Shown here: one piece after another, positions 1 to 12,965 of the stretch
Layout of the letters: each line of letters begins with the position of its first letter
Position numbering within the stretch: the stretch's first letter is position 1
Source of the DNA: Climacium dendroides
Taxonomy: Eukaryota > Streptophyta > Bryopsida > Hypnales > Climaciaceae
Assembly (NCBI GenBank): GCA_950106755.1
Contig: OX467083.1
Span: 16,487,029 to 16,551,028, forward strand
Direction of reading: 5' to 3'
DNA: 64,000 nucleotides
Position numbers and translations under genes: made by a program
Notes under the pieces: model-generated
The model's database searches: none
Seen by the model: only the letters and a program-made list of their open reading frames with translations
Told to the model about the DNA's origin: nothing

Positions 1-132
1 GAAGCATCCCACATCCCAAACAAAGACCCACCAAACAACACCAGAACGCTACATCATGCAGGAACAAAGAGTCCAGCCAAACAAGCCCGCAGCATCCACG
101 ATCAAAAAAAAAGGGGGGGAAGTAGCTTGCAC
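1..132 (-). other. Intron of VHA-a, running off the window
   Basis: A GT donor directly follows the exon ending at 133. No family-like coding sequence is recognisable between here and position 1, so the next exon should lie outside the window. Confidence 0.6.
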
Positions 133-3100
133 CTGAATATGCTGCTTGCGCAAAATCAAAGGCTTGGGAAACAACATCCAAGGCACAGCAACCAATGCCA
201 CCACAAGAAGCACGACCTGAAACCAAGACAGCGACAACGTAAATACAACCTACAAAAGTGACACATAAATTACTGCAACCTCACCATCTGCAACCCAAAA
301 TCAAACGTCCCCAGTCGCCCCAATATGATCCGTGGGATGGATCAAACTGCACAAACCCAACACCAGCACCAGCACAGCCGCCGTACCTGAACATAAGTTT
401 GGCCGATGAAGAGCTGGTTCTCCCCCAGATCATCGAAAGGGCTCAGAAACATGTAAATCATCACATGGTACAGATCGGGCTTGCTCCCTTGGCACCACTT
501 CAGAACGATCAAAAAAGACAGATACCCAAACAGCCCGTTCAGGAACAACAGCTGCGGAATGAACTGATACCTGAACTCATCCAACCAAACGGAAAACCCG
601 AGTTAGCGCACTCACCCGCCGCTATTGTCTACAGACATCCAAATCAACCGAATCAGCTCATCCTCTCATTAGCGACTCAAGTGAGCCAAGAAAAACACAG
701 AATAGTCAACCCCGCTCAAGAATCCCCTCTATCTGCAATCCAAGCCCACGACACCTCGCATGTCCCGAACACCGTACCAATCCACCAAATCGTCGAACCT
801 AGAAACAGCGGTGCCGTTCATCTGGAAAGAAACCCTCACTCAACAAGATTCAGCGACTTACCAAACGTCCAGAGCGCTGCGAAAGTATCGCGCGTTGAAG
901 TAGCTCAGCAAAATACCCAGGTTCATCTGAGAAATCCCAAGCAGGATAGACATCTTCATCTTCAAAGAGTTCGTGAATGGAAGCTCGGAACGGGATCCAT
1001 GCCAGATAGGATCCACTCCAAACGCATACGGGTTGTACGACCATTTCTCCACTCCGGAAGTAGACGCCGTCCTGACATGAAACGTGACCAAACCGGCTCA
1101 GTCATGGACATCCAAAGCTCAAGCATCTCCGTACCCAGCAGGGGCGAAATAAGCTCCTGACGAAGAATCTGGACAAAGCTGCTCACTTCCAAAGACGCAC
1201 AAGAATCCCAACAACCACAAAAACAAAAATAAACTCCCGAGACCGAGAGGAAGCTTACGGGCAAGCCTCGATGGAGTACTGTGGGTCCGGACAACGGTAA
1301 GCCGATCCACCGAAAATGCCGAATGGAACCGAGAAGAACTCGTTATAGATGAAACCAGTGTAGATGGAGAAAATCGCCATCAGAAGAATCACGTAGCGAC
1401 CTCCGTAGGCCATCTCCATAATATCGCCCAGTTTCTGCGGTACCAACCCTGGATTTAGGTGCGGAACACACAAAACTTCAGACCCAGAACTAACGCCAAA
1501 TACTATTCAACGCCACCTCGGCTGTCCCCTGTGAGCCCCAACACAACCAAATGCCTTCCGGGTCTCCCTTCCCTCCTCTACCTATGACCTCCGTCAAGAG
1601 AAAAGGTTCCTCACCAGAAACTCACCTGCTTTCCAAGCTTCTTCTCGTTCAAAACCAAATACAGAGCTCCCAAAAGCAAACAGATACCATGCCCCCAATC
1701 GCCAAACATAACGGCGAACAGAAACGGAAAAGTCACGATCGTGAAACACCCAGGATTCGCCTCCTGATATCGTCCCACCCTGCAAACTCACAACCCTCAC
1801 CAAATCAATACCGCAAAGCGAAAGGACGGGAAACTCGACCACCACCGCAAGTCCGTCGAAACTCTCCAAGATCATCACCGGTTACATACAGAAGTCGACT
1901 CATATAGGTCCATGAAGGCTCACCCGTAAGCTTCCACGATTTCTTGGAAAGCATTCGTAAACTTGTTCGTTTCAAAATAACTCGGCGGAGACTCTTTCGT
2001 GTGCAGAACCTGAAAGATCGTGTTGACCTGAGAATTGCTGTCGTACGCGGCCCTTTGCAGAGCGTCCTGAATCTGCACTCCCAAACGACGACAAACAAAC
2101 ACTCCCAACATCAACACACGTCACACCTCGTCACTCGAACAAAAGACCGAAATCGAGTCAACATCGCACCCTCCTCTTCTAATGTCAAATGCACGTGTCC
2201 TGAAGAGGACGGGTGGCTTCACCTTCGGCTTGGCAGACACGGGGCACCACCCCTCAGCCACCAGGCACTTGCGGGTCACATCGATGCTCAGCATATTCAG
2301 CGTATGGTACACCGCCTTCTCTCGTCTCACCTGCGTCCGCCAAAACAAAAGAAACCAAACCCGGCGTCAATGACGGCCCAAAACACGATCGAGGTCAAAC
2401 CCCCAATGGTCTCCAAACCAGTTTTCATCGGAAGCGGCAAATCAAAACCCTGATCATCACTCATCACTCATCACCATCACCAAAACATATGGCTCACCAT
2501 GACAGTCCACTGGTCAAGATTGTACCCAATGTTCTTGAAAACATTGTCTCTGTGGTGAAGACCAGCGTCCAGGGTATTCTGCAGCTCACCCAGCCTTGTT
2601 TCCACCTGGACAAGACCGCACCCATAATTCAACAACATGCCTCAAACACAATCGCAGGAAAACATCACGACATCAGATTCAGAAGGAACTGCTGGCTATG
2701 TGAGTTGTAAGAAGGACAAAATGCATGCCACACATGAACACCACGACCGACCATCGAGAATAACACAGAGACTCTCCAAAGACAAGAACCCCAAATAGTC
2801 ACGAGCTACGAAAGAAGGTGGAACCCCGTCATCGGGAAAACAGACAGGACTCGGTCATCCACATTCCACCGTACAAGAAAGCAAACACACCAGTCAATGA
2901 CATTTCACACCGAGTCCTGCGACAGGTAACCAGGACACAAATACAAATGCAAACAAACTTCTCAAACCAGTACCTCTTCCTTCATCTGCCACTGCCTGCT
3001 GAGATCCTCGGGAAAGGGATATCGATTGGCCCCGAACGCCTCGCAGATCTTCACAACCTTCGTCTTCGCACGCTCTCCGGCGAAGAACACCACGAACACG

Positions 3101-4917
3101 GTTTTCTCCACCTGAATTCCCAGCATTGCACGATTCGTCAATCAAACTCATTGACATCTGCCATCAACCCCAACACAAGACCTCCCAACACCCTGCGCTG
3201 TTCAATCGCGTGCAGTGCAAACACAAATAGCCATGCCCCGGACTCGGAAGCATTTCTGTTTGTGACCGTGACATGACCCCCCTGTCTCAATCCGCAGAGC
3301 AGTCTCTTCAGGACCCACAAGCATCGGGGACCTCAAATCCCATGCCGGTGAGAGCTCCAAACGGTGCAGCAAGAACTCCACAAAACACACGACCGAGCCG
3401 TCACGTGGGCGAACAGAACTCCTCTCAAGGGACGGGTTCCGGAGACCACGCACCTTTTCACCCGTCGCTGGGTCGAGCACAGCATCGTCGATTGGAGCTT
3501 GCCGCAGAAACATGTTGCCTCGAGTGGCGCGGAAAAGGATACGCTCAAAAGAGGCAGTCTTCGCCTTCGGGACCACACCAGAAATAAAACCCAATCTGGC
3601 CTGCTTCGAAGGCTCGGTCTGCATCTCCTGTGAGAATCACTCCCCTTAGTACATGGGAACCCACACCACACACCAAACCGAGAAAAGGGCATCAATTACG
3701 CACACCAAGATCACAACAGCAAGGAAGTCCAATTCACGACCACGGCGACCCGCTCGAACATGCGTGCGGGACAGAAGCACACTGCACCTGCTCTTGGAGA
3801 AGTGGCCGATCGATAGCTTCCTCGATCGACGAACCATTCTCCGTATCCACTCGTTCCTGTTGCACACTGGTGGCGGCATTCCTCGCCGAACTGAAAAATG
3901 CACCGGCCTGGACACAAAACACCACATAGCAGGGGCATGAAACAACGCCAGGTCACATCAGGATCTTGCACCAAGAAATTCTAATGAACCACCCAGCACA
4001 CGGCCCAAGGCCACTGGCGTCTCGCAAAAGGCGACACGACTTCACTTCACTCACGAAGGCCACCCCCAAGACACCGCTAACTCCACCTTAAACACTCGAC
4101 CACCACCCAACCCTAAAAAAACCGACACCACTCCGTGGCTTCTAATGCACGCTCGGCCTCCCTCCACCAATTCACCCCTCTCACCTTCTGCAGCACCAAC
4201 TGAAGCTCCGTCAGCTCACTGTGCGTGCGTTGAAGCTTGTCCGTATTCGCGTTGATTTCTAACAACTCCGCCTCCAGATCCGTCAATTTCGACTCCAGCT
4301 CGTCCAAATCGATATCGCCGTCCAGCATAGGCCTGTAAGCAGGGGTTTGGCCAGCTTTCGCGATTTGATCCTGAAAGTACCGCAACTTTCTTGCCATCTC
4401 GCCGCATCGCTTAACCTGACACCACACAAGACAGACGTCAACGAACTGAACAGCCACCTACTCCAAAATTGGAGGGATCACAAAAACTAGCTCCTTCAAG
4501 GATCAGAAGGAAATAAGAATCAACATCAGCAAAGTGCCGTCCGAGGACGAGAATCCACTATCAAGTGCGCCCCGCAACCTCACCTGGTTCGCATAAGTTC
4601 GCTGAAATGGGCTCTTGTCAGGGTTTAGCTGCCGCAACACAAAAACAACAAGCACGGGTCAGAGCAAAATTCAAGGACATCCGCTCCAAAAGGATGACGG
4701 TTCAGGTTTCAAGAGGAAAATAACCAAGAAACCGCAAAAGGCGGATCTGCGTTCACTTGGTGTCCTTCAATGGTCACAATTACATTCAACTCACGTCTTT
4801 GAACTGGAGCAGCCCGAGCTCCGCCAAGTACGTGATGGTGTCGTGGGCCGATTCCGCGGGAATGATGAGCTGCACCAGGGACATCTCCTCGGACCGGAAC
4901 AGATCCATGGCCACCAT
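133..4917 (-). CDS. VHA-a: V-type H+-ATPase 100-kDa subunit a, 3'-partial, 14 exons
   Basis: Subunit a of the membrane Vo sector of the vacuolar/endomembrane proton pump, which forms the proton half-channels. Exons on the minus strand: 4917-4795, 4628-4584, 4415-4185, 3907-3788, 3627-3454, 3111-2974, 2605-2498, 2330-2223, 2072-1924, 1779-1626, 1434-1259, 1071-862, 570-387 and 216-133. All junctions are GT-AG and keep one open frame of about 668 codons. The family N-terminus is clear ([42 protein letters not shown]), as are [18 protein letters not shown] and the membrane part ([67 protein letters not shown]). The start ATG at 4917 is followed three codons later by a second in-frame ATG that is equally plausible. 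Families are about 800-820 residues long, so roughly 150 C-terminal residues, with the last helices, lie beyond position 1. No premature stop is seen. The exon 11-12 junction (intron 1072-1258) is the least certain. Confidence 0.95.
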
Positions 4918-5400
4918 CTTCACTACCCTGCAATCCCCTGCGCTGCAAGCCAAGCTCTTCGAATAGTGGAATTCTGCCGCAAGTCCCCAGCACCGGTCGC
5001 GACCCGAAAGGGCGGTGCTAACACGTTAACAAACCCTAGAAATAAGAAAAAAGTCCCCAATACGAAAGATTCTCGAAAGAAGGGCAGAGGAGATGGCCAG
5101 GTGAGGAAGCAGACGGCCTCACCCGATGGACAGAGAGGAGGGAGAGGGAGAAGCAAACAGGGGAATTAAGGCCGGGAGAGACACCACTGACACACCGAAA
5201 AAGCTTGAACTAGGAAGGCTTCGGTTGGTTTGCCACGCGGATTCGAGGCGAGATGGCATCGTCGTGAATCCGAAGTTGTGCGAGCCGGGTCGACCGGGCC
5301 AGCGGGTTACGCATTGGTAACCTGACCCGGCATTTTTCCGGGAGGGCCCTCCACAAGTGAACTGTAAGGTAGACAAGCCTATTATAAGTATACGCCCCTG
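4918..5400 (-). promoter_or_regulatory. Upstream region and probable 5' leader of VHA-a
   Basis: Read on the minus strand, this stretch holds a pyrimidine-rich tract (about 5165-5090) upstream of the first ATG and a TATA-like TTATAATA around 5386-5377, about 460 bases upstream of the ATG. G+C content drops sharply just beyond 5.4 kb. Transcription start and any upstream intron cannot be fixed from sequence alone. Confidence 0.3.
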
Positions 5401-7774
5401 ATTTGCAACCTGAATATGTTGGGGCCAAGTTCAGGAGGAGCACATATTTTTCAGAGGTGTGCGCATGTTTCAGAAATCAAACTCAAGTGGATTTGTACCT
5501 TTCTGATTTTAATTGTAATTTTTTTGAATTTTTGAAGTGGTTTGTCCTGAAATTACAAAACTATTCAAAGACTAGAGTCATACACATTCCATAAACAATC
5601 CATGACCACCCAAGTCAAGCACTAAGTATTCACTATTACTGGAGTGACATGTTATCCCTTGTTGTCATAAACTTCTAATTTTGTCATAAAATGAAGCAAA
5701 TGGCAATGAGTTGGTCTGTCTTAACACAAACTAATGTAATGTACTATACATTGGCCCCTATATGAAAAAAATCATTTTGTTTGGATTGAATATCCTTTCA
5801 TTAACTTGATTTAGAATTTTGGGGATTTCACAAGATTTGGAATATTTTGTGGCCTTTAGCAAAGTCCTCACAACTTTACCATGATACTTAGGACTCTACC
5901 CAATCTTTCATGACTGAATCTTTCATGACTCTTAGCACCAAGGTCTTCCTAGCTTAGTAAGTTAGTAGAAGGACTAGTTACATTTCAATCCCTTCAATGA
6001 ACACAATTTCTCTTTTGAGGGGGAAATGGATTAAGTTTAGTAAGCTTATAGATTTCATGGATTTTTACATTTACAAAGCAATCACCTTGGTATATATATT
6101 ATTTCATTTTTCATTTTTCATCAATTATTTTAGGATTTAGGATATAAAGTTATTTTTATTAATATTTTCTACACTATTCAATTATGCCACATTATAATTT
6201 TAAATTTTTTATTATATGCCATATTTAATTATTTTTTGATGAATTTTTTAATGAATTTGATCCAAGCATAGGCTTGTCGTTGCCATAACCAAAATAAAAA
6301 TAAAAATAATTTAAAATTTTTTAATTACTTCAAAATTCAATAACTTCCATACTATAGGTTCAAATGTCATGAAGCAAAGCCCGTGCACCCCTCCTCATAG
6401 AAGATATTTCAACAATATCAAGAACACGACCAAGGGATGCTTAATTCAAGAGATTTCATCGTAACAAACAAAACAAATCAAATAAACAACTTAACATAAT
6501 AGATGGAATGGATGGATTTATAACATTTGTGAAATTTGTAAAAAATAGTGTTACTACAATAAAAATGGAAAAAATTGGTACAACATAGTAATATTTCAAC
6601 TTACACTAATGTATTAAATTTCAAAATAATACAACTTTAAGAAATTAGTGTCTTATAAAATCACTGCAAGATTATTACTAAATTAATGCAAGTTTTTTAA
6701 AAATTGCTTTCTGAGAATCAACTTCACTAATTTGTTCAATTAGCAAGTATGCAAATGCATATTACTTTTGTGAAGATTGCATTGAAAGAGAAGACTAAAG
6801 TGCTAAGGATTGAACTTATAAATTATCCTATATAGTCAAATCTTTAAAACATTTATAAATCTTTGTTAAAAATAATGTAGTAATTAATTAGTTTAAGCAT
6901 GTGAGTTTTTGTGGTAATGAAAACATCATCTTGCATTTATCACTAGTTCAAGAGGGAGAATTATTTGACTATGAGAAAATCATTACCTTCTCATAATAAT
7001 AATTTAACATTAAAAGGGTTATAAGCGCTTCATATGATTTTCTTTACAAAATAAAGTTTGAAAGTAGCAATCTTAAGTTGTGATTACAATTATATAAAGA
7101 TAATCCATGTTAAAATGATGGAAGTATTGATATTTTGAATTTTGAAATTCTTCTAAAAAAATATTATTTAATCTAGTAAAGGTCAAGGAATAGTCCAAAT
7201 TTTTAGAATTGTGAAGATGTGTTATAAAATGTAACCCAAAAGAATAATTTGATGATGACTCTTAAACAACAATTGTAAAATATGACCCATACATCATATC
7301 TATATAGTTAAATCAACTTGAATACAAACCAATATTTTTCAGTAAAATTTGAAGTTAGAAATTGAAAATTTCTTCTATAATCAATTGTAGATTGAATATT
7401 TGTGATTCTTGCAAGATTTTTTTAAAATCTCAATACATTAAGTTTTAATCATAATTGTTTTTGAAGGTTTTGTTTTATTTTTAGGTTCAATTCTATATCA
7501 TATAGATGTGAAAGAATTAATTCAAGAATCTATAAAAAAAATGATGGATTAAAAAATGCATTGTTTGGGATGTCTTTACATTCATCCATTGTTCAAAATT
7601 TGAATGCCTCATCCTTGAGGGGTTAAAGTCGGCAAAATATAGTTTGTTAGGACTATAATGGATTATGTGATATTTCTTTTTTTGGTCTTTCCCTATAATT
7701 GTCACTAGTACTAGTGTGCCCTATGTTGTTGCTATAGCCAAAATAAAAATAGAAGTAATTTTTTAATTTTTTAA
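5401..7774. other. AT-rich intergenic DNA with decayed repeats
   Basis: No coding potential beyond short chance frames. About 6270-6500 is an uninterrupted copy of a repeat that recurs at about 7712-7774 plus 8447-8640, where it is split by a Helitron. Shared landmarks are CCAAAATAAAAATA, the CTTCAAAATT stretch, AAATG-CA-GAA-CAAAG and the AACAAACAAAACAAA tail. Otherwise nothing is recognised. Confidence 0.6.
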
Positions 7775-8446
7775 CTAGTGGTTGACACTTGCTTTGCTAC
7801 GCATTAACTATATTACTTTCATCAATTTCTCATGTGATAGAATGTAGATTAATAAAGTGTGTATAATCTTTAAATGAAAATATAGACATCTTCATACAAT
7901 ATTTTTTGGAAATACATATATTGTGCAATAGAAAGTAATTAAAGAAAGTCTTTATATCATAATTTTCCAAAAAAAATCTTTGCAAATATGAAAACATTGT
8001 AAGGATGCTACCACTTAATAAATTTCTTCACTTACAAACAATGGTGACCAAATTTGAAGAATTGAAATGTAAATTTGTCAAATTGTAAAGACTTTGTAAA
8101 TACTTTGTTGTGGAATCTAAAATTGCTTCAATCTAACAAAGCTTCAAATTATTTGGTAGTAAAAAAAGAACATTAGAATTAAAAACATTCAAAGCTTAAA
8201 AAATCATAGAATTGTAGAAGTAAAATGAAGTGTGAAGTTAAGAAATATGAAACCTTCATAATATCACTATACCTCTATAATATCATATTTTTACACTATG
8301 TGATATTACAGAAGTGAAATGACTATTGGAACTCTCTAATACCACATTGTGCATAAATATGATATTATAGAGGGATTGGACCTCTATAATGTCACACGGT
8401 GTAAAAATGCGATATTATGGAAGGCCTTGTGATTTTAGTAGTATGA
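7775..8446 (-). mobile_element. Non-autonomous Helitron, 672 bp, both ends intact
   Basis: On the minus strand it starts TCATACTACTAAAATCAC (from 8446) and ends ...GTGTCAACCACTAG (at 7775). The base before the 5' TC is A and the base after CTAG is T, the classical Helitron A/T insertion site. It has no coding capacity. Its 5' part (about 8020-8446) matches, in inverted orientation, the 5' end of the Rep-bearing Helitron starting at 49179, so it probably depends on that family. Removing it rejoins a repeat whose uninterrupted copy lies at about 6.27-6.50 kb. Confidence 0.85.
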
Positions 8447-8869
8447 TTTATAAAAACTTCAAAATTAAATATCTTTCACACTATAAGTCCAAATGCCACG
8501 AAACAAAGGTGATGCATCCCTCCTTACAGAGCTTTCCAATAACATTAAGAATGCAAACGAAGGATGCACAATCTAAGAGATCTCATTATAACAAACAAAC
8601 AAAACAAAACAAATAGCCTAACTTAAGGTATAGGTACAAACTAATCCACTTTTTAAAATAATCATTGCCATGCCTTTTTTTGATGAAATTAAGTTTTTAT
8701 TAGACTACAATAGTAGAGATATTCTTTTAGAGGTTGAAAAATATCTATATTAGATTTGTTACCTACCACTAATATAGTTTTGCAACACATTCAAAAGAAA
8801 TTGCATTACTCATTATAAGTAATATGTGGTAATGTCACCCAATTGTGCCTCATCACCTAAAACAACGAA
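8447..8869. other. Right half of Helitron-split repeat and AT-rich spacer
   Basis: About 8450-8640 continues the dispersed repeat seen uninterrupted near 6.3-6.5 kb. The remainder up to the CACTA element at 8870 is AT-rich without recognisable features. Confidence 0.6.
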
Positions 8870-9313
8870 CACTAGTAGAAAACAGGGTCAAATGTAACCA
8901 GTCAAAAAATGACTGGTTACTAAAAGGCTACTGAAAAATGACTGACAGTCATGGAAATGGTGCCAAAGCTGACCTGTCACAATCAGCAGTCATTTAGTAG
9001 TGATTTCCCAGAGCAGTGGATGGTGACCAGAACTAGTGTCATCCACAGTTCAATCTGTATTCTGTGGCCTTATTGCTGATGTAGTTTTCGTTGAGTCATA
9101 TTTGAGTTGTACTATCATAAAATGAGCACAATATATGACTACAGTAAAACTGAAAAATGACTGACAATAGGACACCATGGAAATTGAACTTATTAAATTT
9201 ATTATTTGCTTCTCTATAAAATGCTAATTGCATTGTAGTCATTTTTAAGTCACAAACTACTTTTCAAATGGACAACTTAGATGAATGAATCAGATGGACG
9301 GCTTAGATGGAAT

Positions 9314-9372
9314 GATGGATGGATCAAATGGATGGATCAAATGGATGGATCAAATGGATGGATCAAATGGAC
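9314..9372. repeat. 13-bp tandem repeat (GGATGGATCAAAT)
   Basis: About four head-to-tail copies of a 13-bp unit, flanked by degenerate copies of GATGGA. It lies inside the 2-kb CACTA element. Confidence 0.85.
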
Positions 9373-9874
9373 GGTTGAAATGGTAGAATCAGATGGGCAA
9401 TTTGAAAATGAATAGTTTAGACTTTAAATGGATGGATAAGATTGTATCTTCATAGTAAATGGAGGGCTTAGATTTTAGGTCAGCCGCCACATTTTAGGTC
9501 AGCCGCCTTTCTATTTCTATGTAGGTTGACATGTAGCATATTGTAATTGTAGCTGTCAAACACACATTGCAGCTACTGCTGTTGCCTTCTTCAAGATTCA
9601 TCTCTTCTTATATTTTCCTCCTATTTTTGCCTTTTTCTTCAAGCTTCATCTTCTTTCATGTTTTTTTCTTGCTTTTGCCTCCTCTTTGCTTCTTTCTTCT
9701 TCTTGTTTTTGTTTCCTTCTTGCTTCTTGTTCATCAGCTTCCTCTCATTTGTTCCTCTTGCTTGTAAATGAAGGTTCAAGTCTACCTCCAATCTTATCTC
9801 TTGAATGTAGCAATTTAATTTTTCTTTAGTACTTTCTACTGTTTACTTCTTGTTTGTTGTTATTTGTTGTTGTT

Positions 9875-10130
9875 CAATTCAAGTAGTTCAGGTAATTCAG
9901 GTAGTTCAGGCAATTCAGGTAGTTTAGGCAGTTTAGGCAATTTAGGTAGTTGAGGCAATTCAAGCAGTTGAGGCAATTCAGGTAGTTCAGGCAATTCTGA
10001 TAGTTCAGGTAATGCAGGTGGTTTAAAAAATTTAAGCAATTTCAACAACTCAGGCAATTCCTGATTTCTAGCAACTTAGGCGATTCAAGGAGTTTAGGTA
10101 GTTCATGCAATTTAGGCAACTTAAGCAATT
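9875..10130. repeat. Minisatellite of GTAGTTCAGGCAATTCAG-type units
   Basis: Roughly 18-bp units made of two similar 9-bp halves (xxAGTTCAG / xxAATTCAG), repeated over about 250 bp with drift at the right end. It produces a Leu/Pro/Glu repeat frame on the minus strand, which is not taken as a gene. Confidence 0.85.
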
Positions 10131-10254
10131 CAGATTTTGACATAGTGCAATTATAATATAGTCATAGTGCAAACATAGTGTAGTAATAGTATAAATGTAG
10201 TCATTTATGCTTACAATATTGTGACCAAACTAATCATTTTTTGGAATGAATATC

Positions 10255-10575
10255 ACTTGAAAATGACTACCATAGCTTACATAGTAACTACAAAATGATT
10301 CCAACAGCCTACAAAATGACTTCAGCAGCCAGAAAAATGACTACAATAGCTTACTAAATGACTGCAACAGCCTACGAAGTGATTGCAATAGTTTGCGAAA
10401 TGACTGCAACAGCCTACGAAATGACTCCAACAGCCTACGAAATGACTCTAGCAGCTTACAAAATGACTGCAGCAACTTGCAAACTAATTGCAGCAACCTG
10501 CAAAATGACTCCAGCAGCTTGCAAACTGATTGCAACAACCTGCGAAATGACTCCAGCAGCCTATAATATGACTCC
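10255..10575. repeat. 21-bp minisatellite containing the AAATGACT motif
   Basis: About 15 copies of a unit like AAAATGACTCCAACAGCCTAC. Each carries the AAATGACT motif also found near the element ends. Such subterminal arrays are the usual binding sites of the TNPA-type partner protein in CACTA elements; that role is inferred here. Confidence 0.85.
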
Positions 10576-11559
10576 AACAACCTATTTGACATCAAATAGA
10601 ATCACTCCAATACCAACGAATAAAAAACTGCCAACTCAACATATTAGATCTGTAGCCACGTGGCAAACTGCCATTGGAGGTGCTCTATATAATTACACCC
10701 TAATGAAGTTCCACATCAGTATAGGATGAAAAAGAATGCTCTTGTCCCAAATGATTGCCTTGTCCGTAATGACTTGTCCTAAATGACTCTGAGCCCAAAA
10801 TCTAGTTTTAGTCATTTTATTGACATTAGTGTCATAAATGACTAGTTACGCAGTTATAAACAATAGTCATTGATAGCTTGTTTTCTACTAGTGGAATTAG
10901 ACATTCTTGCATTTTGGGGATGCAAGAATGCACTTGGCTCCTATGCCATCTAAAACTGACAATTGCAAATATTAGGGGGAGGGACAAATTAATGAAGCAT
11001 CATTTATTTTTTGTGTGAGAAATTTGGCAAATAATATTTGAATTTTACATTTACTTCATACAAAACCTTTTATGATTCACAATTTACCACTACAACAATG
11101 ATAGTATTTTATGACTGCAGAATTATAATTGAAGATGACTAGCGACTGCTTGTAGTCATATTCTTGAAGGCCAACACCTTGAAGAGAAATATGACTGCAA
11201 AATATGACTATCAGTCATTTTTACGCCTTGTACTTCACAAGTGTATACTATACGGCCATTAGGAATACCAAAGTACTTTATAAGGAACGTAGGGAACATG
11301 TTTGGAAACGTTGAGTTATATTATCAATTATATTTTCATAGTAGTGAATTTTTTTTTTTTGGGCAATTCAAAAAAAATACGGGCAATTCTAAAAAAAATA
11401 TAAATAAGCCATCATTTAAAATTTTGAAATCCTAGTCACCTACTTTTTTGGATTTTGAATCCTAATCACCACTTTTTTAGTATTTTGAGACCCTAGCCAT
11501 TATTTTTTTAGGGTTTTAGAACCCTAGCCGCCACTTTTTAGGGTTTCGAAACCCTAGCT

Positions 11560-12060
11560 GTCACTTCTTGTGGTTCTTCTTCCTTACCCTCTATTGTCTC
11601 TTAGCTCTCATTTGTTGTTGCTTTTTGTTGCATCTCAACTCTTGTTTCTTGTTGTTCTTTACTTCATGTTTCTTGCTTCTTATTGTTGCATCTAAATTTT
11701 TTTTTTCTCTTGCATTTGAACTCTTTCTTTTTCTTAGTTCTTGTTTTGTAGTTCTTGCTTCTTATTTCTTCTTGTTGCATCTACACTCTCATTTCTTATT
11801 GTTTCTTGTTATGTCTTAGTTAGTACTTTTTGTTTCTTCTTGTGTCTTAGTTATTGCTTCTTATTTCCTCTTGTGTTTTAATTGTTACTTCATGTTGTGT
11901 CTTAGTTGTTATTTCTTGTTTCTTGTTGTGTCTTAGTTGTTGCTTCTTGTTTCTTGTTGTATCTTAGTTGTTGCTTCTTATTTCTTGTTGCATCTTAACT
12001 TTTATTTCTTTTTATTTCTTAATACTTATTTTTTTTCTTGTTTCCTCAATCATCAATCTT
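11560..12060. repeat. Pyrimidine-rich degenerate repeat (TTCTTGTTTCTTG, TTGTTGC)
   Basis: About 500 bp of interspersed TTCTTGTTTC, TTGTTGC and GTCTTAGTT words on the plus strand. Open frames here encode only Leu/Phe/Ser-rich low-complexity peptides and are not called as genes. Confidence 0.7.
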
Positions 12061-12499
12061 ATTCGTCCTATTTTAAACTTGAGCTACATATTTTGTATTG
12101 TTATAAGCCTTTGAAGGTTGAGCTTTGTTGTTCAATCACTAAAAATTAACCTCTCATTTCTTTAATTGTATATGCAGGCACTAAAAGTTGAAACAAAGAC
12201 ATTGGAGGCTACTTACAACCCAATGAAGCCATCTTCACATTATTGTAAGGATTGTAGGCCTTATTGAATTGTGTAAATGATTCATTGTGATATATATATT
12301 TTGTATTAGTGACTAATAAATGTCAATGAAGATAGTTGTATTTGTTCTTGTATTCTTCTTCTTTAATATGATTATCTCTCATACATCTCTAAAATCATAT
12401 ATTATGTATTCATTTTTAATTGCATGAGGCTTTTTATTCAATTGTCAAATCATCTTGATGTATGATAGTTATATATCATGTCCATTTAAAATGCATTAA

Positions 12500-12965
12500 A
12501 AATATGATTATAGTTAGTAATATGACTCATGAGAATCATTTTTCACATTAACAAGAATATGACTCACCGCAGTCATATTCCACATTACTGCAAAATATGA
12601 CTCACCCTAGTTATATTCCATGTAACAAAAAAATATGACTCATTGCAGTCATATTCCATATTACTACAAAATATGACTGACTGCAGTCATATTCCATATC
12701 ACTGCAAAAAATGACTCACCGCAGTCATATTTCACATCATTGCAAAATATGACTCACTGCAGTCATATTTCACGTTACTGCAAAATATAACTAACCATAG
12801 TCATATTCCACGTCATCAAAAAATATGATTCATCGCAGTCATATTCCACGTTATCAAAAAATATGACTCATCGTAGTCATATTCCACGTCATCAAAAAAT
12901 ATGACTCATCGCAGTCATATTCCACATCATCAAAAAATATGACTCGACACAGTCGTATTCCACGT
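12500..12965. repeat. Array of ~30-bp palindromic repeats (AATATGACT n6 AGTCATATT)
   Basis: About a dozen units in which AATATGACT and its complement AGTCATATT flank a 6-bp spacer, separated by TCCACGT-like linkers. They lie only in the right part of the 11088-13249 element. Similar ATGACT motifs lie next to both ends, so this is a probable transposase or TNPA-like binding array (inferred). Confidence 0.85.

Larger units (their letters stand above)
8870..10893. mobile_element. Non-autonomous CACTA element, 2024 bp, TSD GAA
   Basis: The ends are perfect 15-bp inverted repeats (CACTAGTAGAAAACA and its complement). Identical GAA triplets lie immediately outside at 8867-8869 and 10894-10896. The subterminal DNA is full of the motif AAATGACT/AGTCATTT in both orientations. 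The interior consists of three minisatellites and a pyrimidine-rich tract (about 9567-9767). No transposase is encoded. The open frames over the minisatellites are low-complexity artefacts. Confidence 0.92.

Noticed and set aside
258..1160. Long plus-strand open frame opposite VHA-a
   Set aside because: It is antisense to several VHA-a exons and introns, has no recognisable family, and owes its openness to the C/A-rich strand.
9860..10595. Leu/Pro/Glu and Thr/Ala/Tyr repeat proteins on both strands
   Set aside because: They are translations of minisatellites inside a non-autonomous CACTA element.
11568..12149. Hydrophobic Leu/Phe/Cys-rich open frames resembling membrane proteins
   Set aside because: They come from a pyrimidine-rich repeat tract; no gene signals or family similarity.
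9305..12965. CRISPR-like array
   Set aside because: The repeats are contiguous or palindromic minisatellites without unique spacers, in a eukaryotic transposon.
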